Shown piece after piece: positions 1 to 7,504 of a stretch of DNA of 21,384 bases. Source of the DNA: JASLDZ01 sp964235945 (GTDB lineage Bacteria; Pseudomonadota; Alphaproteobacteria; Caulobacterales; Caulobacteraceae). Position 1 is the first letter of the stretch; every line of letters begins with the position of its first letter. The position numbers and the translations under genes were made by a program. Below the pieces are notes generated by a model. It searched no databases and was not told where the DNA came from. It saw nothing but the letters and a program-made list of their open reading frames with translations. The stretch is taken from contig CAXSDV010000046.1 of NCBI GenBank assembly GCA_964235945.1, forward strand, positions 1 through 21,384, given 5' to 3'.

Positions 1-61
1 ACGATTTCCGGGATCCGGGACCACGCTCGCCCGGCGCCGCCGCCGCCACGCCCCGCGGGCG

Positions 62-90
62 AACCCTTCTGCGGCGGGCCGCATAGGGTT
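62..90 (-). terminator. Hairpin, possible terminator of the DUF1348 gene
   Basis: Two nested perfect stems are visible: outer AACCCT (62-67) with AGGGTT (85-90), and inner TGCGG (70-74) with CCGCA (79-83), closing on a CGGG loop. It lies about 40 bases past the stop of the minus-strand DUF1348-like gene. No long T-run follows on either strand, so it is a structural candidate only. The rest of 1-131 holds no gene I can support. Confidence 0.45.
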
Positions 91-131
91 GGCTGCGTGT
101 GGGTTGGCGGTTCCGACGGCCCACGAAGGGT

Positions 132-605
132 TTACAGGCCCAGGTCGGACAGGCCGGGATGGTCGTCGGGCCGAGGGCCGAGGGGCCAGTGGAACAGGCG
201 TTCATTCTCGCGGATCGGCAGGTCGTTGATGCCGGCCTCCCGCCGGGACATCAGCCCGCGTTCGTCGAACTCCCAGAGCTCGACGCCGTAGGCGCGCCAC
301 CATCGGCCCTGCCGGTCATGGTGCTCGTAGGCGAAGTGGACCGCCATGCGGGCGTCGCGGAACGCCCACACCTCTTTTATCAGACGGTAGTCGAGTTCCT
401 CGGCCCATTTGCGCGCCAAGAAGTCTCGGATCGCCTCGCGGCCCGCCAGTCGCTCCGTGCGGTTCCGCCAGCGGCTGTCGCGGGTGTAGGCGAGGCACAC
501 GCGGGCGGGGTCGCGGCTGTTCCACGCGTCCTCGGCGGCGCGCGCCTTTCGGATGGCGGCGTGCTCGGTGAAGGGCGGGAACGGGGGGCGGGCTTCGTCG
601 GTCAT
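132..605 (-). CDS. DUF1348 / NTF2-like (SnoaL-fold) protein
   Basis: Predicted 157-residue soluble protein of the DUF1348 group of NTF2-like cone-fold proteins; molecular function unknown. Family features visible are an N-terminal helix region with EDAWNSRDP (about residues 25-33), the W-R-N-R strand motif after AYTRDS, the REAIRDFLARKW segment, a tryptophan-rich WWRAYGVELWEFDERG strand region, and the C-terminal RREAGINDLPI motif typical of the family. The length matches the usual 150-160 residues. The ATG at 605 is preceded by a GGAG six bases upstream, which decides this start over longer open frame further upstream. There is no signal peptide. It is monocistronic and divergent from the cyclophilin gene. 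The family assignment is strong; a catalytic role is not established. Confidence 0.9.
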   Translation of the reverse strand: MTDEARPPFPPFTEHAAIRKARAAEDAWNSRDPARVCLAYTRDSRWRNRTERLAGREAIRDFLARKWAEELDYRLIKEVWAFRDARMAVHFAYEHHDRQGRWWRAYGVELWEFDERGLMSRREAGINDLPIRENERLFHWPLGPRPDDHPGLSDLGL

Positions 606-767
606 GAACGGCTCCAGGCGTGCGGAATGGAGATTAGACCAACGAAGCACGCAAGCGCCTGCGCGCACCCGGGTTCGAACGCACCGGCGGTGATCCCCTC
701 GACGCCGCCGCCCATGGGACGTTAAGCGCAGGACGCGCGAAGGCGCGTGGGCCGGATGGAGCGGGCG

Positions 768-1379
768 ATGATCGAACGTCGAATGGTGATGGCGGGCGCG
801 GGGGCGATGCTGGTCCGGCCCGCCGCGGCCCTCGCCGCCACCGCCAAACCAAGGGTGACGATACTGACCGGTCGCGGCGCGATCGTCGTCGAACTGGAGA
901 ACGTGAAGGCCCCGCTCACCACCACCAACTTCCTGCACTATGTCGACGCGGGCAAATATGACGGCGGGTCCTTCTACCGAGCCTCGCGCACCCCCGGAGC
1001 GCCCCGGCAGGGAACCATCGTCGGCGGCCCGGACGCCCGCGTCCGGCGCTTCGCGCCCATCGCCCACGAGAGCACCCAGGCTACGGGGCTGCGGCATGTC
1101 GCGGGGGCCATATCGCTCGGCCGCTACGCCCCCGGCACGGCCACCGCGGACTTCTTCATCTGCGCCAGCCCCGAACCCTACCTGGACGCGCACCCGCAGG
1201 CCCGACCGGGTCCGCATGAGGACAATCTGGGGTTTGCGGTGTTCGGCAAGGTGACGTCGGGCATGGCGGTGGTGCGCACCATCCTGGCCCTGCCCACCCC
1301 GGGCAAGTCACCCTTCCCCGACATGCAAGGGCAGTGGCTCAAGCCCCCCGTACCCATTCTGCACATGCGCAGGTCCTAG
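768..1379 (+). CDS. Exported cyclophilin-type peptidyl-prolyl cis-trans isomerase
   Basis: Cyclophilin-fold PPIase, expected to catalyse cis-trans isomerisation of prolyl bonds, probably in the periplasm. After an N-terminal leader (IERRMVMAGAGAML...AAALA, about residues 2-23) comes the cyclophilin domain. It shows G-AIVVELENVKAP, then NFLHYVDAGKYDGGSFYRA (the FYRA arginine corresponds to the catalytic Arg of FHR in cyclophilin A), then a DFFICAS core (FFI) and GFAVFGKVTSGM. ATG at 768 is preferred because GGAG lies six bases upstream and it puts the RR pair near the N-terminus, giving a Tat-like leader. In-frame alternatives are ATG 756 and GTG 747. It lacks the long extra domains of SurA/PpiD. 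Bacterial cyclophilins of this short secreted type are common in Alphaproteobacteria. Substrate unknown. Confidence 0.9.
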   Translation: MIERRMVMAGAGAMLVRPAAALAATAKPRVTILTGRGAIVVELENVKAPLTTTNFLHYVDAGKYDGGSFYRASRTPGAPRQGTIVGGPDARVRRFAPIAHESTQATGLRHVAGAISLGRYAPGTATADFFICASPEPYLDAHPQARPGPHEDNLGFAVFGKVTSGMAVVRTILALPTPGKSPFPDMQGQWLKPPVPILHMRRS

Positions 1380-1390
1380 CCTTCCCTTCC

Positions 1391-1415
1391 ACGGGCCTGC
1401 GGTGCGCTGGCCCGT
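1391..1415. terminator. Hairpin between convergent genes
   Basis: Perfect 7-base stem ACGGGCC (1391-1397) / GGCCCGT (1409-1415) with an 11-base loop. It sits in the 64-base gap between the convergent cyclophilin and third DUF3299-like gene. It could serve both strands; no U-tract follows, so termination is inferred from position and symmetry. Confidence 0.45.
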
Positions 1416-1443
1416 AGAGGGCGACGGGTTGCGGAAAACCGCG

Positions 1444-1950
1444 TCAGCGGGCGGCCGCTTCGTCCATGCGGAAGAACAGGCCCTTGTCGGTGGTCGAGGT
1501 TAGGGACAGGCGCCCGGTCACGGTCAACAGGCCGTCGGTGATGGGCACGCCGTTCCTGGCCGACACCTCGACCACCTCGTTGGGCTGGCCGGGCGGGCAG
1601 AAGAAGCACACGGGCGTGTACTTCGACAGCAGGAAGTGGCGGGTGCGCGCGTCGGTGTCCAATGGCAGGAGGAAGCCGGACAGGGTGACGACGCGCCCCT
1701 GCAGAGCCTTCACCTCCGGCGGGAAGGTGGCGGTGAACAAACCGCGCCGGTCGTCCTCGGCCACGCGGGTGCGGCGCAGCACGGCCCACAGGGGCGCGCG
1801 CGACTGGGGCAGGGCCTGCTGGGCGCGACGTTCCGCAGCGGGCTGCGAGACGGACGCGGCGGCGGCCGGCGCGGCGGCCGTCAGGGCGAGGGCGGCGAGG
1901 ACCAGGGCGACGGTCGACGCCGGACCGGGCGGGCGGGCCGAGAGCGTCAT
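1444..1950 (-). CDS. DUF3299-like exported protein, copy 3 of 3
   Basis: 168-residue secreted protein with a long N-terminal leader (hydrophobic core about 14-32, AAAA/SVSQ cleavage region). The mature part follows the DUF3299 pattern: a G-RVVTLSGFLLPLD strand pair (about 85-99), RHFLLSKYTPVCFFCPPG (C115, C118; CxxCPP), PNEVVEV, then LLTVTGRLSL and a C-terminal GLFFRMDEA. In the described family the corresponding segment, as I recall it, reads ACIHVPPPPPNQ, so the CxxC is a variant. It shares with copy 2 an extra N-terminal block (SQPA-ER...LPQS-PLW), so those two are the closer pair. It is last in the operon and follows copy 2 with a 4-base overlap (1947-1950). Function unknown; periplasmic thiol or metal chemistry is inferred from the CxxC motif only. 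Confidence 0.85.
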   Translation of the reverse strand: MTLSARPPGPASTVALVLAALALTAAAPAAAASVSQPAAERRAQQALPQSRAPLWAVLRRTRVAEDDRRGLFTATFPPEVKALQGRVVTLSGFLLPLDTDARTRHFLLSKYTPVCFFCPPGQPNEVVEVSARNGVPITDGLLTVTGRLSLTSTTDKGLFFRMDEAAAR

Positions 1951-2432
1951 GACATCTTGGCTCCGTCCAGGCTGAAGAACAGGCCGCTCGCTCCGTCCGT
2001 CTTGACGTGCAACACGCCCCGCACGGTGATCAGCCCGGTGGACGCGGCCTTCAGGTAGTGGTCCGCGGTGACCTCGATCGCCTCGTTGGGCGCACCGGGC
2101 GGGCAGAAGGCGCACACCGGGGTGTAGCGGGTCAGCACGTAGTGGATGAACTGGGGCATCACGTCCGTGCGGAGCATGAAGCCCGACACGACGACCTCGC
2201 GCCCGTCCAGGGCGCGAACGTCGGCGGGATGGCGCGCGAGGTAGACCCCGTGGACCGGGTCGGCGGTGACCGTCGTGTGCGACAGGGTGGTCCACAGCGG
2301 ATCGTGCGACTGGGGCAGCAGGCGCTGGCGGGCGCGCTCGTCCGCGGGCTGGGACGGCGGCGGCGCCGCCAAGGCCGCCGGGGCGGCCCACAGGACCGCC
2401 AGAACCGCGGCGCAGGCGAGGCGGGCCCTCAC
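1947..2432 (-). CDS. DUF3299-like exported protein, copy 2 of 3
   Basis: 161-residue protein with a clean Sec signal peptide (MRARLACAAVLAVLWAAPAALA, cut before APPP). The mature region shows SQPADERARQRLLPQS-PLW (N-terminal block shared with copy 3), GREVVVSGFMLRTD (about 77-90), HYVLTRYTPVCAFCPPG (C107, C110), PNEAIEV, then LITVRGVLHV and GLFFSLDGAKMS. It overlaps copy 1 by 4 bases (2429-2432) and copy 3 by 4 bases, which implies translational coupling and fixed stoichiometry. The DUF3299-like assignment rests on order and spacing of strands around the Cys-Pro-Pro-Asn-Glu motif; I could not run a profile search. No active site is known for this family. Confidence 0.85.
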   Translation of the reverse strand: MRARLACAAVLAVLWAAPAALAAPPPSQPADERARQRLLPQSHDPLWTTLSHTTVTADPVHGVYLARHPADVRALDGREVVVSGFMLRTDVMPQFIHYVLTRYTPVCAFCPPGAPNEAIEVTADHYLKAASTGLITVRGVLHVKTDGASGLFFSLDGAKMS

Positions 2433-2902
2433 GAGATCGTCGCGTCCACCAACTGGAAGAACAGCCCCTGGTCGCTCGTCGGCACGAGCTTGAGCCGCCC
2501 CTTCACGTAGAACTGCCGTTGTTCATAGTGGACCGGAGACTTGAGGTAGACCTCCAGCGCCTCGTTGGCCTCGTTGGGCGGGCAGAAAGGGCAGCCGGTG
2601 GAGCGGCGCGTCAGGATGAAGTGCCGCATGTTGGTGCTGGCTTCGAGCGGCATGATGTAGCCGCCGATGTCCAGTTCGCGCCCATTGATGGCGGTCAGGT
2701 CCTTGGGGAACTGCGCGACCATCACGCCGCGCGCCTTGTCGACGGTGGTCTTCACGCCGCGGAACTCGATCCAGCGCGGATCGTCCGGATGGTCGGGCCC
2801 TCCGTCGCCGCCGCCGGTCGGGCCGAAGATCTGGAAGCCGCACAGGGTGATCAGGGCGCCGGCGGCCAGAACCGCGCGGGACAGGACGGAACGGACGCTC
2901 AT
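2429..2902 (-). CDS. DUF3299-like exported protein, copy 1 of 3
   Basis: 157-residue protein, most diverged of the three tandem copies. The N-terminus is hydrophobic (about 5-24) with Cys21 in ITLCGF. The residue before Cys is Leu, so a standard lipobox is not met and I do not call a lipoprotein. A Gly/Asp-rich linker follows. The DUF3299-like core has INGRELDIGGYIMPLE (about 72-87), RHFILTRRSTGCPFCPPNE (C104, C107), NEALEVYL, then FYVKGRLKLVPTSDQGLFFQL. It lacks the N-terminal SQPA...LPQS block of copies 2 and 3. It starts just 3 bases after the permease stop. ABC transporter plus DUF3299 gene sets are known from Zur/zinc-linked operons of Pseudomonas and Vibrio, which suggests an envelope metal-related role, as inference. 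Confidence 0.85.
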   Translation of the reverse strand: MSVRSVLSRAVLAAGALITLCGFQIFGPTGGGDGGPDHPDDPRWIEFRGVKTTVDKARGVMVAQFPKDLTAINGRELDIGGYIMPLEASTNMRHFILTRRSTGCPFCPPNEANEALEVYLKSPVHYEQRQFYVKGRLKLVPTSDQGLFFQLVDATIS

Positions 2903-2905
2903 GGG

Positions 2906-4141
2906 TCAGGCGCCTTGCAGGACGGAGGCCGGGCGGGTGCGGTAGGCGATCAGCCCCGGCGCGACGGAGGCGGCGAGGCTCAGCACCGCCGCGCCGACGA
3001 GGATCAGCGCCTCGGGCGCGCCCAGCGGCGGCAAGGGCAGGGCCGGCCCCCCTCCCCGTGCGGCCGACTGGGCGGCCAGGGCCGCCGCCGCCCGCCCGAG
3101 GGCGAGGCCCGCGACGCCGCCGACCAGGCCCAGCGCCAAGCCCTCCAGCGCCACCAGGGCGAACAACAGGCGCGGCGCGGCGCCCAGGGTGCGCAGGAGG
3201 GCGAGCTCGCGTCGCCGTTGGCTCACCGCGGAGAACAGGGCGACGAAGAAGCCGAGCGCGGAGAGCGCCAGCAGTCCCACGCCGAAGGCGCGCAGCACCT
3301 CGGCCCCCGTGCCCAGCAGCGTGGTGAGGTGCGCCGTCTCCACCGCAGGGCTCGCCGCCTGCAGGTTGGGCAGGGAGGAAACGTAGCGGGGCAGCATCAG
3401 CGCGCCCATGGCCGAGCGGTAGCTGACCAGGAGGGCGGTGATCTCGCGCCCGCCGGGGCTCTTGTCCACGTCCGCGGGGTCGATGGGCCGGCCCGCGGCC
3501 AGCGCTTCCGCGTGCTCCACGTCCTCGTGGTGGTGCACCCGCCACACGCTGGCGGTGTCGGTCAGCACCACGCGGTCGATCACCGTGCCCGTGGGCCGGA
3601 GCACGCCCACCACCACGTAGGGGCTGTCCTTGTGCGCTTCGCCGCCGGGGGAAAGGCCGTGGTCGCCGACGAAGCTCTGGCCGACGCGGTAGTGGAGCGT
3701 GCGCTCCGCCTCCGACCCGACCACCGCCTCCATGGGCGCCGTCCACAGCCGCCCCTGCGCCAGGTGCGCGCCGTAGAGCTCGGGATACCCCGTGGATGTG
3801 CCCACGATGCGGAAGCCGCCCACGTTGTCGCCCAGGGAGACGGGCACCACCCGGCGCACCATCATGTTCTGCTGCAACAGCGGCAGGGTGGAGAGCGGGA
3901 TGTTGCCCGTGGGCTGGTCCAGCTGGAACACGGACGACATGATCAGCTGCAGCGGGCTGCCCTTGGCCCCGACCACCAGGTCGACGCCGGCCAGGTCGCG
4001 CTGGAAGCGGCCGGACAGGGCGGAGTTGAGCGCCAGTATGGCGGTCAGCACCGCCACGCCCAGGGCGAGGGTCAGGGCGTGGAAGCCCCAGGTCAGCGGC
4101 TTGCGGCGGATGAAGGCGCCGACCAGCTTGAACGCGTTCAC
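2906..4141 (-). CDS. ABC transporter permease, MacB/LolC/FtsX type
   Basis: 411-residue inner-membrane protein with FtsX-family topology: one N-terminal membrane segment (about 19-41), a large periplasmic domain (about 45-280), and three C-terminal segments (about 283-307, 327-355, 377-400). The periplasmic domain opens with DLVVGAKGSPLQLIMSSVF followed by PTGNIPL, a stretch I associate with permeases that neighbour DUF3299/DUF2796 genes (PA4065-type) rather than with LolC/E. The start is GTG at 4141, forming a GTGA overlap with the ATPase stop; a longer open frame upstream lies over the ATPase gene and is not used. MacB-type systems act as mechanotransmission machines on periplasmic partners rather than moving solutes across the membrane. 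The likely partners here are the three exported DUF3299-like proteins. Confidence 0.88.
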   Translation of the reverse strand: MNAFKLVGAFIRRKPLTWGFHALTLALGVAVLTAILALNSALSGRFQRDLAGVDLVVGAKGSPLQLIMSSVFQLDQPTGNIPLSTLPLLQQNMMVRRVVPVSLGDNVGGFRIVGTSTGYPELYGAHLAQGRLWTAPMEAVVGSEAERTLHYRVGQSFVGDHGLSPGGEAHKDSPYVVVGVLRPTGTVIDRVVLTDTASVWRVHHHEDVEHAEALAAGRPIDPADVDKSPGGREITALLVSYRSAMGALMLPRYVSSLPNLQAASPAVETAHLTTLLGTGAEVLRAFGVGLLALSALGFFVALFSAVSQRRRELALLRTLGAAPRLLFALVALEGLALGLVGGVAGLALGRAAAALAAQSAARGGGPALPLPPLGAPEALILVGAAVLSLAASVAPGLIAYRTRPASVLQGA

Positions 4142-4800
4142 CCTGCCGCCTCCGCCCACCCGGCCTCGACCGGGATCGCCTGCACCGCGACGTCGATGCG
4201 CTCGCGCAGGCGCCCGTCGTGGGTGGCGATCACCAGCGCCGCCCCCGTGTCGACAGCCGCGCGCAGCAACAGGTCCGCCGCCCGCGCGCAGGCGTCGTCG
4301 TCCAGGCTCGCGGTGGGCTCGTCGGCCAGGATCAGCTTGGGGCGCAGCAGCATGGCGCGGGCGATGGCCGCGCGCTGGGCCTGGCCGCGACTGAGGGTCT
4401 CGGCCGGCCGGTGCGCGCGGTCGCCCAGTCCCAGCTCGTCCAGCAGCGCCAGGGCGCGGGGGCGGTCCTGGGCGACGCCCGCGGAGAACGGGGCCAGCAG
4501 CACGTTGTCCAGCGTCGACAGGCCCGCGATCAGGTGCAGGTCTTGGAAGACGAAGCCCACGGACCGGCCGCGCCAACGGTCGCGGACGCGGGCGGTCATG
4601 CGCGAGGGCTGCTCGCCGTCCACGCGGACCTCTCCCCCCAGCACGTCGGCCAGGCCCGCCAGCGCCAGCAGCAGCGTGGTCTTGCCCGAGCCGGACGGAC
4701 CCAGCAGCAGGGCCGCCTCCCCGGCCGCCACCGTCAGGCGCGGCAACCGCGCCAGGGCGCGGCCGCCATAGCCCGCCACGACCTGCTCCACCTCAAGCAC
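4138..4800 (-). CDS. ABC transporter ATP-binding protein, LolD/MacB type
   Basis: 220-residue cytoplasmic ATPase with all ABC motifs: Walker A GPSGSGKTT (34-42), Q-loop FVFQD (Q86), signature LSRGQ (136-140), Walker B LILADEP (156-162), and switch His in ATHD (H194). The length fits single-domain LolD-like subunits. The start is GTG (GTGCTTGAG) at 4800, inside the 3' end of the thioredoxin-like gene (8-base overlap), and the gene overlaps the permease start by 4 bases, so the three are one translational unit. It should energise the adjacent MacB/LolC-like permease. The signature is LSRGQ rather than LSGGQ, a common conservative variant. Confidence 0.93.
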   Translation of the reverse strand: MLEVEQVVAGYGGRALARLPRLTVAAGEAALLLGPSGSGKTTLLLALAGLADVLGGEVRVDGEQPSRMTARVRDRWRGRSVGFVFQDLHLIAGLSTLDNVLLAPFSAGVAQDRPRALALLDELGLGDRAHRPAETLSRGQAQRAAIARAMLLRPKLILADEPTASLDDDACARAADLLLRAAVDTGAALVIATHDGRLRERIDVAVQAIPVEAGWAEAAG

Positions 4801-5272
4801 GGGCGGCTCCGCAGGCCCGGGCCCAGGCGCGCACCCGGTCGCGCCCGAGCAGGCCGGTGTGGCGCCCGCACGGGCGGCCGTCGGCGCGGAACGCCACAGC
4901 CAGGGGCAGGCGCGGCGGCGCGCCCCCCAGCCTCGTCAGCACGGCCGCCGCGTCCTCCCGCGTCACGGCGGTCTCGCCCTCGGCCAGCCCCAGCCTGCGC
5001 AGGGCGGGGCGCAGCGCCGCCGCGGGCTGGAGCCCGACGGGGATCAGGCGCGCGGGCTGGGCGGCCGCGCGCAGGGCGGACAGGTCGGAAAGCTCCAGGA
5101 GGCACGGCCCGCAGTCGGCGCGCCAAAACATGAGCACCTGCGGGCCGGACGCCCGGTAGGGCGCGCCGCCCAGCGTGTCCAGCAGGGGGGCGGACGACGC
5201 CTCGCTCCACGCCCGGCCGCCGCCCACCAGAACCAGGGCCGCCGCCGCGAGCAGGAGGTCCAACCGCTTCAT
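4793..5272 (-). CDS. Exported TlpA-like thioredoxin-fold protein
   Basis: 159-residue protein with an N-terminal signal sequence (MKRLDLLLAAAALVLVGG, likely cut after AWS-EA) and a thioredoxin-fold active site FWRADCGPCLLEL (C54, C57), which is the TlpA/ResA-type pattern W-x-x-x-C-x-x-C. It is short for the family; a downstream PPRLPLAVAF strand supplies the cis-Pro loop region. An additional Cys pair near the C-terminus (GRPCGRH and ARACGAA) is notable. It is the first gene of the operon and overlaps the ABC ATPase gene. Expected activity is periplasmic thiol-disulfide exchange. The three operon-encoded CxxCPP proteins are plausible clients, which is my inference. Confidence 0.85.
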   Translation of the reverse strand: MKRLDLLLAAAALVLVGGGRAWSEASSAPLLDTLGGAPYRASGPQVLMFWRADCGPCLLELSDLSALRAAAQPARLIPVGLQPAAALRPALRRLGLAEGETAVTREDAAAVLTRLGGAPPRLPLAVAFRADGRPCGRHTGLLGRDRVRAWARACGAARA

Positions 5273-5348
5273 GACTGTGATGCTATAGCCAGCCCCATCA
5301 ATCCGCCAGTCCCCGTCTGCGTGCGGACGGCTCCGCGCCCCCCGGCGG
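5273..5348 (-). promoter_or_regulatory. Short gap upstream of the thioredoxin/ABC/DUF3299 operon
   Basis: This 76-base gap separates the prolyl oligopeptidase stop from the operon start on the same strand. It contains the palindrome GCTATAGC (5282-5289), which read on the minus strand resembles a Caulobacter-type -10 element (GCTANAWC, one mismatch); a weak CTGGCG lies 16 bases further upstream. A small stem CCGTC/GACGG (5313-5330) could separate the transcripts. No convincing Shine-Dalgarno precedes the ATG at 5272. Promoter assignment is tentative. Confidence 0.25.
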
Positions 5349-7472
5349 CTAGCGCATCAGCTTCTCCTGCAGGTAGGTCATGGTCAGCGCCTGCACCCGG
5401 GCGGCCTGCTTGAGGTCGGCGCCCGCGCCGTGCCCGCCCTCGGTGTTCTCGTAGTAGAAGAACGGCAGGCCCATCTCCTCCATGCGGGCGGCGAACTTGC
5501 GGGCGTGCTGGGGCCCCACCCGGTCGTCCTTGGTGGTGGTGAAGATGAAGGGCTCGGGATAGGCCACGCCCCGGCGCAGGTTCTGGTAGGGCGAGGTCTT
5601 GCGCCAGAACGCCATGACGGCGGGGTCGGCGTCCACGTCGCCGTACTCGCCGCGCCAGCTGGCGCCCGCCGCGATCTTGGAGATGCGGATCATGTCCAGC
5701 AGCGGCACCTGGATCACCACGGCGTTCCACAGCTCCGGGTGCTGGGTGAACTCCACCCCCATCAGGAGGCCGCCGTTGGAGCCGCCCTCGATGCCCAGCC
5801 GGCGCGGCGAGGTGATCTTGCGCGCGATCAGGTCTTTGGCCACGGCGGCGAAGTCGTCATAGACGATCTGACGCTTCACACCGAGGCCCGCCTCGTGCCA
5901 GGCCGGACCGAACTCGCCGCCGCCGCGGATGTCGGCGAGCACGAAGGCCCCGCCCCGCTCCAGCCAGAGCTTGCCGGTCACGCCCGAGTAGAACGGCGTG
6001 GAGGAGACCTGGAACCCGCCATAGGCGTTGAGCAGGGTGGGCGTGGAGCCGTCGTAGGCGATGTCGCGCCGGTGCACGACGAAGTAGGGGATGCGCGTCC
6101 CGTCGCTGGAGGCGGCCTCGAACTGCTCCACCACGTCGCGCGAGGCGTCGAACCTGGGGGGCAGGCTCTTCACCTCGACCATGGAGCCCTTGTCGGCGTC
6201 CACCAGGCGCAGGGACGACGGCTGGAGGAAGCCGGCCACGGAGGCGAAGGCCAGGTCGGACCGGTCGTCGGCGTCCTGCAGGTCGAAGGTCACGTCGTCC
6301 GGCAAGCCGAGCGGCGCTTTGCTCCAGCCGTCGCGTCCGGTCGGCGTGTAGACCCAGCCGCGGCCGCGCACGTTGTCCAGCGTGCTGAGCAGCAGCCGGT
6401 CGCGGGTGGTGGAGATCCCCTCCAGCGACGTCCGCGCGGTGGGCGTCCAGACCGGCGTGGGCCTGAGGTGGGCGGGGTCGGCCTTCACCGCCGCGAGGTC
6501 CATCTGCACGAGCGAGCCCGCCGGATAGCTCGCGGCGCCCACCGACCAGGGCTCCTCCACCTTCACCAGCAGGCGCCCGTCGATCAGGGCGGCGGGCGCG
6601 GCCTTCTCGGGTATGGCCAGCCGGCGCACGCCGGACGCGTCGAGGAGGTAGACGCGGGTGTGGAAGAAGTCGACGCCGCGCTGCACCAGGGTGAGCCGGC
6701 GCCCCCGCCCGTCGCGCAGCACCACCGGTCCGGCGGACACGTCGCCCTTCTCGCCCCGGAACACCTCGACGGCGGTGGACAGCGCCTGGCCGCGCTTCAG
6801 GCGCTTGACCACGTAGGGGTAGCCCGCCGTGGTCAGGTCGCCGGGCGTCCATTCCCGGGCGACCAGGAGCGTGTCGGCGTCCTCCCACTCGACCGTCTGC
6901 TTGGACCGGGGCAGGTGGAAGCCGCCCTGCACCCAACGCCCCTTGTCCAGGTCGAACTCGCGCAGCTCGTCCGCGTCCTCGCCGCCGTCCGACAGCGCGA
7001 CCATGCACAGCTTCTCGTCCGGCCGCAGGCAGGTCGCGCCGTGGAACACGAAGCTGCGCCCCTCCGCCTTGTTCAGGGCGTCGATGTCGAGCACCGTCCT
7101 CCACGCGGGCGAGGCGGAGCGATAGTCGGCCAGCGTCGTCCTGCGCCAGATGCCGCGCAGGTGGTCGGGGTCCTGCCAGAAGTTGTAGATTTCGCCATGG
7201 GTGAAGCTGGGCGCGGGTATGCGGTCCTTGGCGCCGGCGATGGCGAGCGCGTCGTCATAGTTGCGCAGGTAGCCGGGATCGGCTTGCAGCCGCTTCACCG
7301 TGGTCGCGTTGTGGCCGTTCACCCAGCCCATGGCCCGGGGTGATGAGACGTCCTCCAGCCAGACGTAAGGGTCGGCGGAGGTCGGCGCGGCGGACGTGGG
7401 GACCGGCGGGCGGGCCGAAGCAGGCGCCGACAGGACGGTGGCGGCGAGCAAGGCGATGATCGTCGAGCGCAT
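5349..7472 (-). CDS. Secreted prolyl oligopeptidase (peptidase family S9A)
   Basis: 707-residue serine peptidase, near the ~700-residue norm of prolyl endopeptidases, which cleave short peptides after proline. A Sec signal (MRSTIIALLAATVLSAPASA) precedes the family-typical DPYVWLEDVSSPRAMGWV at the start of the mature protein. The middle region is the beta-propeller that gates substrate, and the C-terminal alpha/beta-hydrolase carries the triad: nucleophile in GGSNGG (about S565), Asp in TKDDRVG (about D650) and His in EGGHGAG (about H681). ATG 7472 is chosen because it begins the signal peptide; a further in-frame start at 7532 would add 20 residues without a leader. Monocistronic, divergent from the SDR gene. 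Role: periplasmic or extracellular peptide degradation for nutrition. Confidence 0.95.
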   Translation of the reverse strand: MRSTIIALLAATVLSAPASARPPVPTSAAPTSADPYVWLEDVSSPRAMGWVNGHNATTVKRLQADPGYLRNYDDALAIAGAKDRIPAPSFTHGEIYNFWQDPDHLRGIWRRTTLADYRSASPAWRTVLDIDALNKAEGRSFVFHGATCLRPDEKLCMVALSDGGEDADELREFDLDKGRWVQGGFHLPRSKQTVEWEDADTLLVAREWTPGDLTTAGYPYVVKRLKRGQALSTAVEVFRGEKGDVSAGPVVLRDGRGRRLTLVQRGVDFFHTRVYLLDASGVRRLAIPEKAAPAALIDGRLLVKVEEPWSVGAASYPAGSLVQMDLAAVKADPAHLRPTPVWTPTARTSLEGISTTRDRLLLSTLDNVRGRGWVYTPTGRDGWSKAPLGLPDDVTFDLQDADDRSDLAFASVAGFLQPSSLRLVDADKGSMVEVKSLPPRFDASRDVVEQFEAASSDGTRIPYFVVHRRDIAYDGSTPTLLNAYGGFQVSSTPFYSGVTGKLWLERGGAFVLADIRGGGEFGPAWHEAGLGVKRQIVYDDFAAVAKDLIARKITSPRRLGIEGGSNGGLLMGVEFTQHPELWNAVVIQVPLLDMIRISKIAAGASWRGEYGDVDADPAVMAFWRKTSPYQNLRRGVAYPEPFIFTTTKDDRVGPQHARKFAARMEEMGLPFFYYENTEGGHGAGADLKQAARVQALTMTYLQEKLMR

Positions 7473-7504
7473 GCAGGATGGAGTCCCCGTAAGTCGGTCT
7501 CCTA

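Noticed and set aside
668..684. GGGTTCGAAC resembling a tRNA T-arm, on both strands
   Set aside because: The flanking bases do not form the 5-base T stem on either strand, and no anticodon or acceptor arms are found around it.
2429..2902. Copy 1 DUF3299-like protein as a lipoprotein (ITLC at residues 18-21)
   Set aside because: The residue before Cys is Leu, not Gly/Ala/Ser, so the lipobox is not satisfied.
2519..4771. Long open plus-strand frame (about 750 codons) opposite the ABC/permease genes
   Set aside because: It runs antisense to genes with clear Walker, signature and membrane motifs; its translation is low-complexity Arg/Gly/Gln/Ala-rich, as expected from a GC-rich shadow frame.
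5282..5289. GCTATAGC palindrome as a possible Zur box for the ABC/DUF3299 operon
   Set aside because: Only the central 8 bases are symmetric; the flanks do not match a GTTATA-type zinc operator, so zinc control cannot be claimed from the sequence.
5430..7343. Plus-strand frame (about 637 codons) opposite the prolyl oligopeptidase
   Set aside because: Antisense shadow; the minus strand has the complete S9 catalytic triad.
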